Below are positions 1 to 8,843 of a stretch of 57,434 nt of DNA, piece after piece. The stretch is taken from NCBI RefSeq assembly GCF_020447225.1, contig NZ_JAJAEO010000170.1:1-57434 (forward strand), in the 5' to 3' direction. The notes beneath the pieces are model-generated. The model saw only the letters and a program-made list of their open reading frames with translations, had not been told where the DNA came from and ran no database searches. Every line of letters begins with the position of its first letter. The stretch's first letter is position 1. The position numbers and the translations under genes are program-made. This DNA is from Methylophaga pinxianii (GTDB lineage: Bacteria; Pseudomonadota; Gammaproteobacteria; Nitrosococcales; Methylophagaceae).

Positions 1-20
1 AAAAAAATGAAACCGTCAGT

Positions 21-1703
21 GTGAGTTTTGAACATTTTCCAGATGGACATAATGCTGAGCCAACCCAGATTGCTTTTGATATTACCCGTCTGGATCATGA
101 AGAACAACGAACCACGGCTGTCATGCGTTTTAATGATTCGGTGGGTGATGATATTCGTCAGGCATGGCAAAACTGGTTAAGCAATCAAAACCAACACAGC
201 CAGACTGAACTCAATAACGAAATTCTCAACTTAACCCAAAACTGCCTATTACGTTTATATAGCCAGCATTTTCCCAGCATTCTCTGCTGGATGGGTGAGT
301 TACTTACCCCAACTGTTACGGCCATACATAGTAGTTCGACTTGTGATCAGATCTTTATCGATACGCCCAATTTACTGTCGACCACAAAAAGAGTACTCAC
401 CCATATCGAACAGAGTAAATCAGCTCGTGGATTTGTGGCTCTTCATCCAGATGGCATAATGGTCATAGATGGCAATGACGCTCAGCGTCTTCAGAAGTTT
501 TGGCCTTGGCAGAATCATATCCGTTTATGGTATTTCAGCACGACCGCACTGAATATTGATGAAACGTTATATCACCCACATTTCGACATAATGGCCCAGG
601 TCGATCCACGGATTGCTGATGACTTCTCTCGCAAAATTTCCAATTTAAAAAAACTGGTTGAAATCACTGATATTACGGCCTGTTTACAGCAGACCAGTCG
701 CGATGAAGCGCAGACTGATGCCGATGTGGTAATTGATAATAAGGCAGCAACTTTCGATTTGCCCCCGGTCAGTTCTTTAAAAGCCTTTATCCGACGTCAA
801 CAAAGCCGATATACCGTACTGACCCCCGTCAATTTATTTTTAAACAGTCAGGAATACGCTTCGCAGACTAACGAGGTTTCGGTTAACGGATTATCACTCT
901 CGGTAAACGCCGACTTACCGGTGCGCATAGGTAGTCGGGTGACACTGCACTTTACCCGTTGGCAGGCTCACCGTCCGCTATTAAATTTACGTAGCGTGCC
1001 CTATGAAGTAAAACGGGTACAGAAGTTTGCCGAGCAAACCGAGCTCGGCTTACAACGGCTGGTCACACAATGTCCACTGGCACTGAATCAATTCTTTGAA
1101 AAAGCCATCAGTAATAACCAACAATCACTGGCAAGAAGAGAAGATGATTTATTACAAATGCAGTTCAGCCGGGTATACCTCGATCTGTTGAGTCATGCCC
1201 CTCTAAACACGGCATTATTCTTTGGGTTGGGTAACCAGCAAAAACGTATACTACAAGCAGTAGCGGGACATTCTCAGATATTGGATCAGATCGATAACCG
1301 GTTATGGCAGGCTATTTCTAATGCGATTCCACGCATTACCTTGCAGTTGAAAACCGTGACGACAGATAATCTCGTCACACATGGCATGGGGCTATACTGC
1401 TATCGTTCAAATCAACAGCCCTGGCAAATTATCTGTGAACATGAACTGCAATCCAGCGAAGCCAAAAATCTGTTATTACACCGTCTGTTTAAATCAGAAA
1501 GTCACTATGTCTTCCACTGCCAGCTGGTCAATAGCAAAACAGACTGGCTGCAGGATGAGCAGGATTTGATTCGCCAGATCAACGCTTTACGCAGTCACAG
1601 CCCTCACCGGATAAAAAACCTGCGGCAGATGTTATTTTCGATATTTGCAGTAGCCTATTTGACGGATATTACGGGTTTGATTCGCGATAGTTTCAACTCG
1701 TAA
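21..1703 (+). CDS. PilZ-domain protein, possibly 5'-partial
   Basis: Protein of about 560 residues with a PilZ-like domain at roughly residues 250-355. PilZ domains bind cyclic di-GMP and usually need an RxxxR and a (D/N)xSxxG motif. Here RRQQSR (around residue 256) supplies RxxxR, and EVSVNG is close to the second motif with Glu in place of Asp/Asn. The regions before and after PilZ match no family I recognise, and no signal peptide or membrane segment is evident. The GTG at 21 is the first possible start after the edge, but the frame is open to base 1 and no ribosome site precedes the GTG, so the true start may lie outside the window. Its stop is one base from that of the convergent pmbA. 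A role in c-di-GMP-dependent control of surface behaviour is inference. Confidence 0.7.
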   Translation: MSFEHFPDGHNAEPTQIAFDITRLDHEEQRTTAVMRFNDSVGDDIRQAWQNWLSNQNQHSQTELNNEILNLTQNCLLRLYSQHFPSILCWMGELLTPTVTAIHSSSTCDQIFIDTPNLLSTTKRVLTHIEQSKSARGFVALHPDGIMVIDGNDAQRLQKFWPWQNHIRLWYFSTTALNIDETLYHPHFDIMAQVDPRIADDFSRKISNLKKLVEITDITACLQQTSRDEAQTDADVVIDNKAATFDLPPVSSLKAFIRRQQSRYTVLTPVNLFLNSQEYASQTNEVSVNGLSLSVNADLPVRIGSRVTLHFTRWQAHRPLLNLRSVPYEVKRVQKFAEQTELGLQRLVTQCPLALNQFFEKAISNNQQSLARREDDLLQMQFSRVYLDLLSHAPLNTALFFGLGNQQKRILQAVAGHSQILDQIDNRLWQAISNAIPRITLQLKTVTTDNLVTHGMGLYCYRSNQQPWQIICEHELQSSEAKNLLLHRLFKSESHYVFHCQLVNSKTDWLQDEQDLIRQINALRSHSPHRIKNLRQMLFSIFAVAYLTDITGLIRDSFNS

Positions 1704-1704
1704 G

Positions 1705-3030
1705 TTACGCTGCCACCATCATTTTATCTATCCAGACCGAACCACTACGAATATTGCTGCGTAAGTCCACATCATTGGCGACTGCCTGGATACCTTTGAA
1801 CATATCCTGCAGCTGACCGGCAATGGTAAATTCGTCGATAGCATATTGAATTTCGCCATTTTCTACCCAGAATCCAGCTGCGCCTTGCGAATAATCCCCG
1901 TTCACAATGTTGACACCCATGCCCATGGTTTCGGTGACGATGACCCCTTTATCCATGGCTTTGAGCATGTCTTTAAACGACAAGTCATTACTGTCAACCG
2001 TCAGGTTATGTACTCCACCTGCATTGGCAGTGGTTGTCATACCCAGACGCCGGGCCGAATAACTGTCCAGCACATAGCCCTGCAATACACCGTCTCGTAT
2101 GATATCCCGGTTTTGTGTTGCGACACCTTCTGAATCAAAGACAGCACTGCCCAGCGCTTTAAAAAGATGGGGTTGCTCATGAATATGCATAAATTCCGGG
2201 AAAATCTGCTCACCGAGTTTATCCAGCAGAAAACTGGATTTACGATACAAGGCACTACCGCGAATACCAGCGACCAATTGACCAAACAATGAAGAAGCGA
2301 TTTCCGCTGCAAAAATGACGGGATAATGGCCGGTTTCAATTTCTCTTGCATTCAACCTTTTTAAAGTCTGTTCTGCAGCTTTGCGCCCCACTGAAACTGC
2401 CGAAACCAGGTCCTGACTATCACGGGCCACATCATACCAATAGTCCCGCTGCATACCCATGTCGTCGCGGGCAATTAATGTGCAGGATAAGCTGTGTCGA
2501 GTGGACTGCGTCTGCCCAATAAAACCATGGCTATTTGCATAGATTCGTTGCCCCTCATGTGAAGAAACACTAGCCCCTTCAGAGTTGCTGATCAGCGAAT
2601 CAAAATCCCGACCGGCCTGTTCACACTCCATGGCTAATGCAATGGCCTCCTCGGGCGACAAGGACCATGGGTAATACAATTGCAAGTCGGGAAATGATGT
2701 CGCCATTAATTCAGCATCGGCTAAACCGGCAAATTTATCTTCCTGGGTGTGTTTGGCAATGCTACAAGCCATTGCTACCGTTTCGTGGATGGCTTCAGGT
2801 CGCAAATCGGATGTACTGGCAGAGGCCTTACTTTGCCCCAGATAAACCGTGACACCGAGTCCGGTATCCTTGTTATGTTCCAGCGTTTCTATTTCAGCCT
2901 GACGGACATTTACCGATAAGCCAAGACTTTGACTGATACCGACTTCAGCAGCGGTCGCACCCAGTTTTTTGGCAGCATCCAGCGCTTGCTGTGCTGCATT
3001 TTGAAGTATTGATGCGTCCAGTTTACTCAT
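1705..3030 (-). CDS. pmbA: PmbA/TldE metalloprotease-family protein
   Basis: 441 residues, the usual length of PmbA (TldE), which pairs with TldD in a cytosolic proteolytic complex known for microcin B17 maturation and CcdA degradation. The N-terminal region (ATAAEVGISQS), the central part (YANSHGF) and the Gly-rich C-terminal domain (MGMGVNIVNGDYSQGAAGFW) are typical. TldE subunits lack the zinc motif carried by TldD, and none is visible here. The start at 3030 overlaps the stop of the upstream M67 gene by 4 bases, which suggests translational coupling. tldD is not in the window. The link to its upstream neighbours (JAMM-like and E1-like genes) is not a textbook pairing. Confidence 0.93.
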   Translation of the reverse strand: MSKLDASILQNAAQQALDAAKKLGATAAEVGISQSLGLSVNVRQAEIETLEHNKDTGLGVTVYLGQSKASASTSDLRPEAIHETVAMACSIAKHTQEDKFAGLADAELMATSFPDLQLYYPWSLSPEEAIALAMECEQAGRDFDSLISNSEGASVSSHEGQRIYANSHGFIGQTQSTRHSLSCTLIARDDMGMQRDYWYDVARDSQDLVSAVSVGRKAAEQTLKRLNAREIETGHYPVIFAAEIASSLFGQLVAGIRGSALYRKSSFLLDKLGEQIFPEFMHIHEQPHLFKALGSAVFDSEGVATQNRDIIRDGVLQGYVLDSYSARRLGMTTTANAGGVHNLTVDSNDLSFKDMLKAMDKGVIVTETMGMGVNIVNGDYSQGAAGFWVENGEIQYAIDEFTIAGQLQDMFKGIQAVANDVDLRSNIRSGSVWIDKMMVAA

Positions 3031-3437
3031 ATGATCAAATTTACCTCTTCGATATTCTCTTCATGCTTTTGAAAACCACGCATTTCTAATACGCCGCGTG
3101 TATTCAATGAAATGATGAGATACAGGGCCTCCGGGTAATCCGCCATATCTTCGTCAACCACCGAAGGCAAAGCCGGCGCATCGGGATGTGAATGATAAAT
3201 AGCAAATAATTCCTGATTCCGTTCTTTCATTTCTTTCAATGCTGCCAACTGCTCGCTGGCGCTCAATGCGAATAAAACGCTCGCATCCGTTTTCACACTG
3301 TCCACCGGATAACAGACACACCGCTGCCCATGGCGGCCGATTAATCCGGAAATTTGTTGATTAGGTGAAAGTTGAGCCTGATGTAACAGATCATTCACTA
3401 ACGTACGCGGTAAACGTATAGTCGTTGTAACTGTCAT
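3027..3437 (-). CDS. M67-family (JAMM/MPN) metallopeptidase-like protein
   Basis: 136-residue single-domain JAMM/MPN protein. The metal motif HxHx7Sx2D is complete: H82, H84, S92 and D95 (HSHPDAPALPSVVD). JAMM enzymes also need a catalytic Glu about three residues before a Gly-Leu turn near the N-terminus. Here that position (residue 28, in PNQQISGLIG) is Gln, so zinc binding looks intact but peptidase activity is doubtful. Bacterial relatives process ubiquitin-like sulfur carrier proteins (as in the QbsD or CysO systems) and often sit beside E1-like enzymes. The moeB-like gene ends one base upstream, which fits such a pathway, but no carrier protein gene is nearby. Substrate unknown. Confidence 0.85.
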   Translation of the reverse strand: MTVTTTIRLPRTLVNDLLHQAQLSPNQQISGLIGRHGQRCVCYPVDSVKTDASVLFALSASEQLAALKEMKERNQELFAIYHSHPDAPALPSVVDEDMADYPEALYLIISLNTRGVLEMRGFQKHEENIEEVNLII

Positions 3438-4196
3438 TTAGTTATTCTCTTTATCGTGACATACCGGGCAAGCCGGATCCTGTTTTAAGTTTATTTCCCG
3501 AATCTGCATTGACAAAGCATCGACTATCAGCAACCTACCATTCAATGAAACGCCTGTGTTGGCGAGTAATTTGAGGGTTTCAATTGCCTGTATAGAGCCC
3601 ATCATACCCAGCAATGGTGAGAGCACCCCGCTCTCGGCACAACTTTGTTGAATATCTCCGCCATTGTCGTCGTATAAGCAACGATAACACGGCGCGTCAG
3701 CTTGTCTAGCATCATATACCGAAATCTGTCCTTCCCAGCGTATTGCGGCGGCTGATACCAGGGGTGTTTCGGTTTTTTTACTAATTCGGTTAAGTTGAAA
3801 GCGACTAATGAAATTATCCGTACAATCGACAATGACATCCGCCAGTCGGGCTTGCTCGGTTAGTTCGTCATCGCTCAGTCGATGGTCAATCGTCTCAACC
3901 TTAATGGTGTCGTTCAAAGTTTGTAAAGTGGTTGCGGCAGAATTGGTTTTGGTTTTGCCTATAGTGGTTTGTCGGTGCACGATTTGCCGCTGCAGATTGG
4001 TTAACTCTACAATATCATCATCCACCAGCACCAGATGACCAACTCCTGCAGCAGCCAGATATAATGCGACAGGAGAGCCCAAACCTCCCAACCCGATCAC
4101 CAGAACACGACTTTCCAGCACGCGCTGTTGACCAGTAATATCAAAACTCGGCAAAAGAATATGTCGACTGTAGCGTAGCAATTGTTCATCATTCAT
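3438..4196 (-). CDS. moeB: MoeB/ThiF/HesA-type E1-like adenylyltransferase
   Basis: 252 residues. Members adenylate the C-terminal Gly-Gly of a sulfur carrier (MoaD for molybdopterin, ThiS for thiamine). Visible: RYSRHILLP at the N-terminus, the Rossmann nucleotide site VIGLGGLGSP (about residues 33-42), the conserved LTNLQRQIVH segment, DCTDNF, a CAESGVLSPLLG segment bearing the family cysteine, and a zinc site made of CYRC and CPVC pairs. There is no rhodanese domain. It lies between prmC and an M67 gene. The MoeB versus ThiF/HesA choice is by overall resemblance; neither moaD nor thiS is in the window, so the physiological carrier is open. Confidence 0.82.
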   Translation of the reverse strand: MNDEQLLRYSRHILLPSFDITGQQRVLESRVLVIGLGGLGSPVALYLAAAGVGHLVLVDDDIVELTNLQRQIVHRQTTIGKTKTNSAATTLQTLNDTIKVETIDHRLSDDELTEQARLADVIVDCTDNFISRFQLNRISKKTETPLVSAAAIRWEGQISVYDARQADAPCYRCLYDDNGGDIQQSCAESGVLSPLLGMMGSIQAIETLKLLANTGVSLNGRLLIVDALSMQIREINLKQDPACPVCHDKENN

Positions 4197-4233
4197 TTGC
4201 AGTATCTTACCTGAAATAGCTGCTTATCGAACG

Positions 4234-5058
4234 TCACGCCCGCTTGCCAATCACCACACGATCTTGCTGACCGTAATCGCGATGGGCTTGAATATCTGTA
4301 AATCCATTTTGCTGAAATATCGCTTGAACCGCTGACGACTGATCATATCCATGTTCAACCATTAACCAACCATGAGATTTTAATATCTCTGCAGATTGTT
4401 GAACCAACTGACGTATATCTTCCAGTCCATCAGCTCCTGATGCCAGAGCTGACAGCGGTTCAAACCGCAAATCACCCTGCGTTAAATGCGGATCATCGGC
4501 ACGTATGTATGGCGGGTTGGAGACTATAATATCCAGACTTTGTTGCTGAATCGCTGTCAACCATTGGCCTCGAACAAAATGCACTGATAAGTGATTTTTA
4601 TCAGCATTGTGTTTTGCCATTTTCAAAGCATTTTCTGAATAATCGGTGGCCAACATCCAGATATCCGGGCAGTCAGATTTAATCGCCAACGCAATGGCTC
4701 CACTGCCAGTACCCAGATCAGCTACCCGCATACCCGGCTGAAGTTTGTCCAAAGCCAACGATACCAATAACTCCGTATCCGGGCGAGGAATCAAGGTATG
4801 CTGGTTCACTGCAAGATCTAATGTCCAAAAGCCCCGAACCCCGGTTAAATGGGCGACGGGTAGACCTTGCTGACGCTGTTCAAGCAATATGCTGAATTGC
4901 TGTTGTTGCTGTAATGTGAGTTTTTGTTGCGGATGGGTGATAAAACGTAATGGCTGACATTGCAGAACATGACATAACAAAACCTCACTATCCATGCGGG
5001 CTGTTGGGCTTGCAGCCAACTGAGTTTTGGCCCACTGCAAAGCCTCCTCAATGGTCAT
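4234..5058 (-). CDS. prmC: Peptide chain release factor N5-glutamine methyltransferase
   Basis: 274 residues, usual for PrmC/HemK, which methylates the Gln of the GGQ motif in release factors RF1 and RF2 using S-adenosylmethionine. The N-terminal helical RF-binding domain contains the HLTGVRGFWTLDL segment. The methyltransferase domain shows the SAM loop VADLGTGSGAIALA and the catalytic NPPY motif (IVSNPPYIRADDP). In many gammaproteobacteria prmC follows prfA, but here the upstream gene is the receiver/membrane protein, so prfA is elsewhere. The start MTIEEALQWAK fits the family; a 37-base gap separates it from moeB. Confidence 0.95.
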   Translation of the reverse strand: MTIEEALQWAKTQLAASPTARMDSEVLLCHVLQCQPLRFITHPQQKLTLQQQQQFSILLEQRQQGLPVAHLTGVRGFWTLDLAVNQHTLIPRPDTELLVSLALDKLQPGMRVADLGTGSGAIALAIKSDCPDIWMLATDYSENALKMAKHNADKNHLSVHFVRGQWLTAIQQQSLDIIVSNPPYIRADDPHLTQGDLRFEPLSALASGADGLEDIRQLVQQSAEILKSHGWLMVEHGYDQSSAVQAIFQQNGFTDIQAHRDYGQQDRVVIGKRA

Positions 5059-5077
5059 TGTTTACCACGCCATCATG

Positions 5078-6121
5078 TCAAAATAAATTAATTTGTAACA
5101 AGGCAAATACAGTTGCCGCCAGAGTGATCATTAGCAATGCGCTGTTCATCCGTTGACGTTTAATTAATTGCTTTTGCATTAACTGTAATTGTGCAAATTC
5201 TTCTTGAAGCGTTTCTATTATTGGGTCAACTGAATTTGGAACAGCAGCAAGTTGTTCTGCAATTGCGCTCTCAATCTTCGGAGCTAATGCTGTCATCAAC
5301 TGCTGCTGAATCTGCTGTTGTTGAAGGGCTAACCAATCTTCTGTCTGCGAGCTGACCTGCTGTTGCCAAAAGGCTGAATGATTCAGGTTTTGCATGGCCG
5401 TCTCGGCAGCATCAGCAGCTTTTTCGGAGAGTACCGTCTGCATTTGTAAGGATTGCGTTGCCAGTTGTTGTTCAACCTTGTCTTGAACACTTGTGCTGAC
5501 TTGCTCTGTCAAACGGGCAGTAATACGCTGCGTTAATTCATCCAGTTTGGCATCTATTTCTTGTGAGACAGCTTCTTCAGCCATGCGCTGACTGATTTGT
5601 TCAGACGCATTCTGCGTTTGTTGCAGCCAGTTTGGCAATAACTGCTGCTCTACCTGAGCAAGAATCTCATCAATACTCGGTGCCACGGAAATTTCAGAAA
5701 CAGGCAATTGTTCAACTAAAGGCTCACGCTTTTCTGTCTCTTCTTTAATCGCGAAGAGATTATTGATAATCGTTTGTAATTGTTGGGCTTCAGGTGGCTT
5801 GGATAACAAGGCCAATACACCACTTTCATGAGCAGACAATTTATCTGCTTCACTGTCATTACTGGTACATATAACCACTGGGACAGCTTGCCAGCGTGCC
5901 GTTTTTTTGATTTGGCGGGTAGCCGTCAGTCCATCCATTCCCGGCATCATCAAATCCATAAAGATGATCATCGGTAACTGTTCGGCGGTATCCAGCCATG
6001 CCAAAGCCTCGTCAGCACTGCCTTGTTCAACCACCACAAATCCGGCCGTTTGCAGCAATTTGCATAACATCATGCGGGCAACCCGAGAATCATCTACCAC
6101 CAGCGCAAGTTTATCCGTCAT
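5078..6121 (-). CDS. Receiver-domain protein with long coiled coil and C-terminal membrane anchor
   Basis: 347 residues. Residues 1-120 form a CheY-like receiver with acidic pair D10/D11, phospho-acceptor D56 (FMDLMMPGMDG), a Ser/Thr at about 86 and K108 (SKPP). After a linker with two acidic stretches comes a Gln/Glu-rich region (about 150-315) predicted to be helical and coiled-coil. A single hydrophobic segment (about 325-345, LLMITLAATVFALLQINLF) preceded by KRQR ends the protein. There is no DNA-binding, EAL, GGDEF or CheB domain. The architecture suggests a phosphorylation-controlled membrane-tethered scaffold, but that is inference. The upstream neighbour is DUF3301 and no histidine kinase is adjacent. 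Confidence 0.8.
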   Translation of the reverse strand: MTDKLALVVDDSRVARMMLCKLLQTAGFVVVEQGSADEALAWLDTAEQLPMIIFMDLMMPGMDGLTATRQIKKTARWQAVPVVICTSNDSEADKLSAHESGVLALLSKPPEAQQLQTIINNLFAIKEETEKREPLVEQLPVSEISVAPSIDEILAQVEQQLLPNWLQQTQNASEQISQRMAEEAVSQEIDAKLDELTQRITARLTEQVSTSVQDKVEQQLATQSLQMQTVLSEKAADAAETAMQNLNHSAFWQQQVSSQTEDWLALQQQQIQQQLMTALAPKIESAIAEQLAAVPNSVDPIIETLQEEFAQLQLMQKQLIKRQRMNSALLMITLAATVFALLQINLF

Positions 6122-6139
6122 ACCAGTTCCTCTGATAAC

Positions 6140-6451
6140 TTAGCTGAAACGGTGCGGATCCAACTGGATCGACTTTACCCGTTTCCCTAACATAATGATT
6201 TCACCACGATAACGCTGTTGCATATCGCTGGCAAACTCAAAAAAATAGGTCCGTTCCAGTTGCATCCTGCCGTTGGCGCCCCGTTTCAGCCGAATTTTTT
6301 GCCAGGCCACCGTATCATTAAGAAAACTGACGCCCATTGATTGACAATACTGACTCGCTACACGGCTGGCATGTTCAGCAGCGCCTCTACTGTCCCACCA
6401 AATCCAACCGATAACAGCCAGAATCAACAATACAATGGTGCTGTCATTCAT
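6140..6451 (-). CDS. DUF3301 family membrane-anchored small protein
   Basis: 103 residues with one N-terminal hydrophobic segment (about 5-20, VLLILAVIGWIWWDSR) and a soluble C-terminal part containing AVAWQKIRLKR-like and RTYFFEF segments typical of DUF3301. Function unknown. The gene overlaps the stop of rsmE by 4 bases, so the two are probably co-transcribed and translationally coupled; the rsmE-DUF3301 pairing is common in gammaproteobacteria. Orientation in the inner membrane cannot be decided from the sequence. Confidence 0.85.
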   Translation of the reverse strand: MNDSTIVLLILAVIGWIWWDSRGAAEHASRVASQYCQSMGVSFLNDTVAWQKIRLKRGANGRMQLERTYFFEFASDMQQRYRGEIIMLGKRVKSIQLDPHRFS

Positions 6452-7176
6452 CCGATATCTCCCCAGCCAGCTTGTACCATGGCTAGTGCCGCGGCAGATG
6501 CCGTTTCCGTTCGGAGTATTCTCGGTCCCAAACTAATACCGATAAAACCGGCCTCAACCGCTTGCGACACTTCTTCGTCACTCAAGCCCCCTTCAGGCCC
6601 AATCAATAATGCAAGTTGATGCGCTTTTTGCAAACTGGAAAAACTTTGCTGTGCATCGGGTGCCAGCACTACTTTGCAGGCATCACTACAATGAGATAAA
6701 GATTCATCAAGCGTGGTAACAGGTAATAATTCCGGCAGAAACTGGCGGCCACTTTGCTCACAAGCGCTGATAATCACCCCTTGCCAGTGCTTTAATCTTT
6801 TTTCCGCGCGGTCACCGGACAACTGTACGTTACAACGTTCGGTAATGATCGGCATAATCCGTTTGACACCTAATTCCACCGCTTTCTGAATGGCGTAATC
6901 CATCCGCTCCCCTCGTGAGATGCCCTGCATCAACAGAATATCAAGTGATGACTCATTATCCGTAACTACCGGATGTTGCAGAACGACACTGGCTTGCCGT
7001 CTATCGACCTGCTCTAACTGGACCTGATATTCAAGACCTTGACCATCAAATAAACTTAATAGAGCACCGGGTTTCATTCGCAAAACCTGAATCGCATGAC
7101 GAAAAACATCATCAGGCAGAATCATGGTTGTGGTCGAGGCCGTAAGGTTGGCGCAATAAAAACGTGGAATACGCAT
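6448..7176 (-). CDS. rsmE: 16S rRNA m3U1498 methyltransferase
   Basis: SPOUT-class methyltransferase that modifies U1498 of 16S rRNA. Starting at the ATG for MRIPRFYC (7176) gives 242 residues, the usual length; an upstream in-frame ATG (MKSF, 7188) would add four unusual residues. Motifs visible: the N-terminal PUA-like domain (VLRMKPGALLSLFDG), the MDYAIQKAVELGVKRIMPI segment, and the C-terminal knot LLIGPEGGLSDEEV followed by SLGPRILRTETA, which forms the SAM-binding trefoil. It starts a leftward run with DUF3301 and is divergent from the inositol-phosphatase-like gene. Confidence 0.95.
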   Translation of the reverse strand: MRIPRFYCANLTASTTTMILPDDVFRHAIQVLRMKPGALLSLFDGQGLEYQVQLEQVDRRQASVVLQHPVVTDNESSLDILLMQGISRGERMDYAIQKAVELGVKRIMPIITERCNVQLSGDRAEKRLKHWQGVIISACEQSGRQFLPELLPVTTLDESLSHCSDACKVVLAPDAQQSFSSLQKAHQLALLIGPEGGLSDEEVSQAVEAGFIGISLGPRILRTETASAAALAMVQAGWGDIG

Positions 7177-7271
7177 AAACGATTTCAATCTGACAAAATG
7201 AATCAGCAGTTTACAGAGTGCGTGGCAGAGTTTGAATAATTATCGGCAAATGGCTGATATACTTTTTGACC

Positions 7272-8072
7272 ATGGATACCGACCTAGCCAAACTGCAACA
7301 ATGCCTGACTGAGACTGTTCAGCAGCATTTAATGCCATTATTCAATACTGTCAGTCGTCAATACAAACACGATGGCAGTGTGGTTACCGTCGCTGATAAG
7401 CTGATGCAACAAACCCTGACCGACGTTTTGCAGCGCGATTTCCCCGGTATCAAACTGCTGGGCGAAGAAATGACCGCCAGCGAACAAGCCGAACTACTGG
7501 CTACCGGAGGGCCTCTCTGGTGTCTGGATCCCATTGATGGCACCAGTAACTTTGCCTCCGGCATGCCCTTCTTTTCCATATCCCTGGCATTAATTGAAGA
7601 CGGCGACGTTACGCTTGGCCTGGTTTATGACCCGGTAATGAATGAATGTTTTGCTGCCAAAAAAGGAGCGGGAGCCTGGCTTAATGGTGAATCCTTGAAA
7701 GGCGAAATATCAGGTCTTGCATTAAATCAGACGCTGGCCATTATTGATTTTAAACGTTTACCCATATCGCTCTCGCAAAGACTGGTGGAAGAAAAACCCT
7801 ACGGCTCACAACGCAGTTTAGGTTCAATTGCTTTAGAGCTTTGCTGGTTGGCAGCAGGTCGTGCTCAGCTCTATCTGCACGGACGCCAGCAAATTTGGGA
7901 TTATGCCGCCGCTCAATTAATCGTGCAGGAAGCCGGGGCATTTGCCTGCACTCTGGATAATGAAGCGGTTTTCTGTCGCAGTTTACATCCACGATCTACT
8001 TGCGCTGCCAGTGACGAAAACCTGTTTGCCGCCTGGCGTGATTATTTACATGTTCCACGTTGCGATGGCTGA
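7272..8072 (+). CDS. Inositol monophosphatase-family phosphatase
   Basis: 266 residues from the ATG at 7272 (an in-frame TTG lies two codons upstream). The family hydrolyses small phosphate esters (inositol-1-phosphate, histidinol phosphate, PAP) with Mg2+. Metal-ligand motifs are present: GEEM (about residue 60), LDPIDGTSNF (about 87-96) and the C-terminal IWDYAAAQLIVQEAGA. The exact substrate cannot be read; SuhB, CysQ or HisN-like use are alternatives. The gene overlaps the start of pgeF by 8 bases, so the two are coupled, and it is divergent from rsmE with about 95 bases between the starts that should hold both promoters. Confidence 0.88.
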   Translation: MDTDLAKLQQCLTETVQQHLMPLFNTVSRQYKHDGSVVTVADKLMQQTLTDVLQRDFPGIKLLGEEMTASEQAELLATGGPLWCLDPIDGTSNFASGMPFFSISLALIEDGDVTLGLVYDPVMNECFAAKKGAGAWLNGESLKGEISGLALNQTLAIIDFKRLPISLSQRLVEEKPYGSQRSLGSIALELCWLAAGRAQLYLHGRQQIWDYAAAQLIVQEAGAFACTLDNEAVFCRSLHPRSTCAASDENLFAAWRDYLHVPRCDG

Positions 8073-8805
8073 ATCATTTATATCGGTTAACTGGCCAGCG
8101 CCCGATTCTGTTCGAGCAATTATCACCACACGAAATGGTGGACAGAGTCTGACGCCCTACGCTTCATTTAATTTGGCCGAGCATGTCGGTGATAACCCCA
8201 TCTCCGTTCAGAAAAATAGGCAGGCATTAGTCAGGTCAGCTCAACTACCGGCTGAACCTTTGTGGCTGAGACAAACGCATAGCACCCGAGTAATCGACGC
8301 CAGCCAATGGCAAGCTGATGTCGAAGCGGATGCCATTATCTGTGACGTGCCTAATCTAGTTTGCGTTGTGATGACGGCAGATTGTTTACCGGTCTTGATT
8401 ACTGATAAGTCCGGTTCACAAATTGCAGCAGTACATGCCGGATGGCGTGGATTACTCGATGGAATTATTGAAAATACGCTGGCGAAATTCAACGCACCGG
8501 CATCAGAGCTTATGGTTTGGCTGGGAGCCGCTATTGGTCCAGAGGCTTTTGAAGTCGGACCTGAAGTAAAAGAAGCATTCGTCGCAATAGACTCTCTGGC
8601 AGAATCAGCATTTGTCCCAAGCCATTCAGATCGTTTTTTGGCAGATATTTATCAACTCGCAAGGCAGCGTCTCTCTGCGCAAGGCGTGAGCGCAATCTAT
8701 GGTGGAGACTATTGTACCTATACCGAAAAAGAACGTTTTTTCTCGTATCGACGTGATGGAATAACCGGCAGAATGGCAACATTAATATGGATAGCGGCTG
8801 AATAA
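8065..8805 (+). CDS. pgeF: Peptidoglycan editing factor / multicopper-like YfiH protein
   Basis: 246 residues from ATG 8065 (MAESFISVNWPAP), chosen because the family begins close to this point and because the longer frame only runs over the preceding gene. PgeF (YfiH, laccase domain DUF152) removes wrongly incorporated residues from peptidoglycan precursors in E. coli; relatives act as purine nucleoside phosphorylases. Motifs: TTRNGGQS near the N-terminus, the metal-site segments LRQTHS and TADCLPVL, and HAGWRGLLDGIIE, followed by GAAIGPEAFEVG and the C-terminal DYCTYTEKERFFSYRRDG. Translation is likely coupled to the phosphatase gene. Confidence 0.94.
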   Translation: MAESFISVNWPAPDSVRAIITTRNGGQSLTPYASFNLAEHVGDNPISVQKNRQALVRSAQLPAEPLWLRQTHSTRVIDASQWQADVEADAIICDVPNLVCVVMTADCLPVLITDKSGSQIAAVHAGWRGLLDGIIENTLAKFNAPASELMVWLGAAIGPEAFEVGPEVKEAFVAIDSLAESAFVPSHSDRFLADIYQLARQRLSAQGVSAIYGGDYCTYTEKERFFSYRRDGITGRMATLIWIAAE

Positions 8806-8843
8806 GGTATGATTTGCGCATTGTTTTTGTCGGTCAGGTACAT

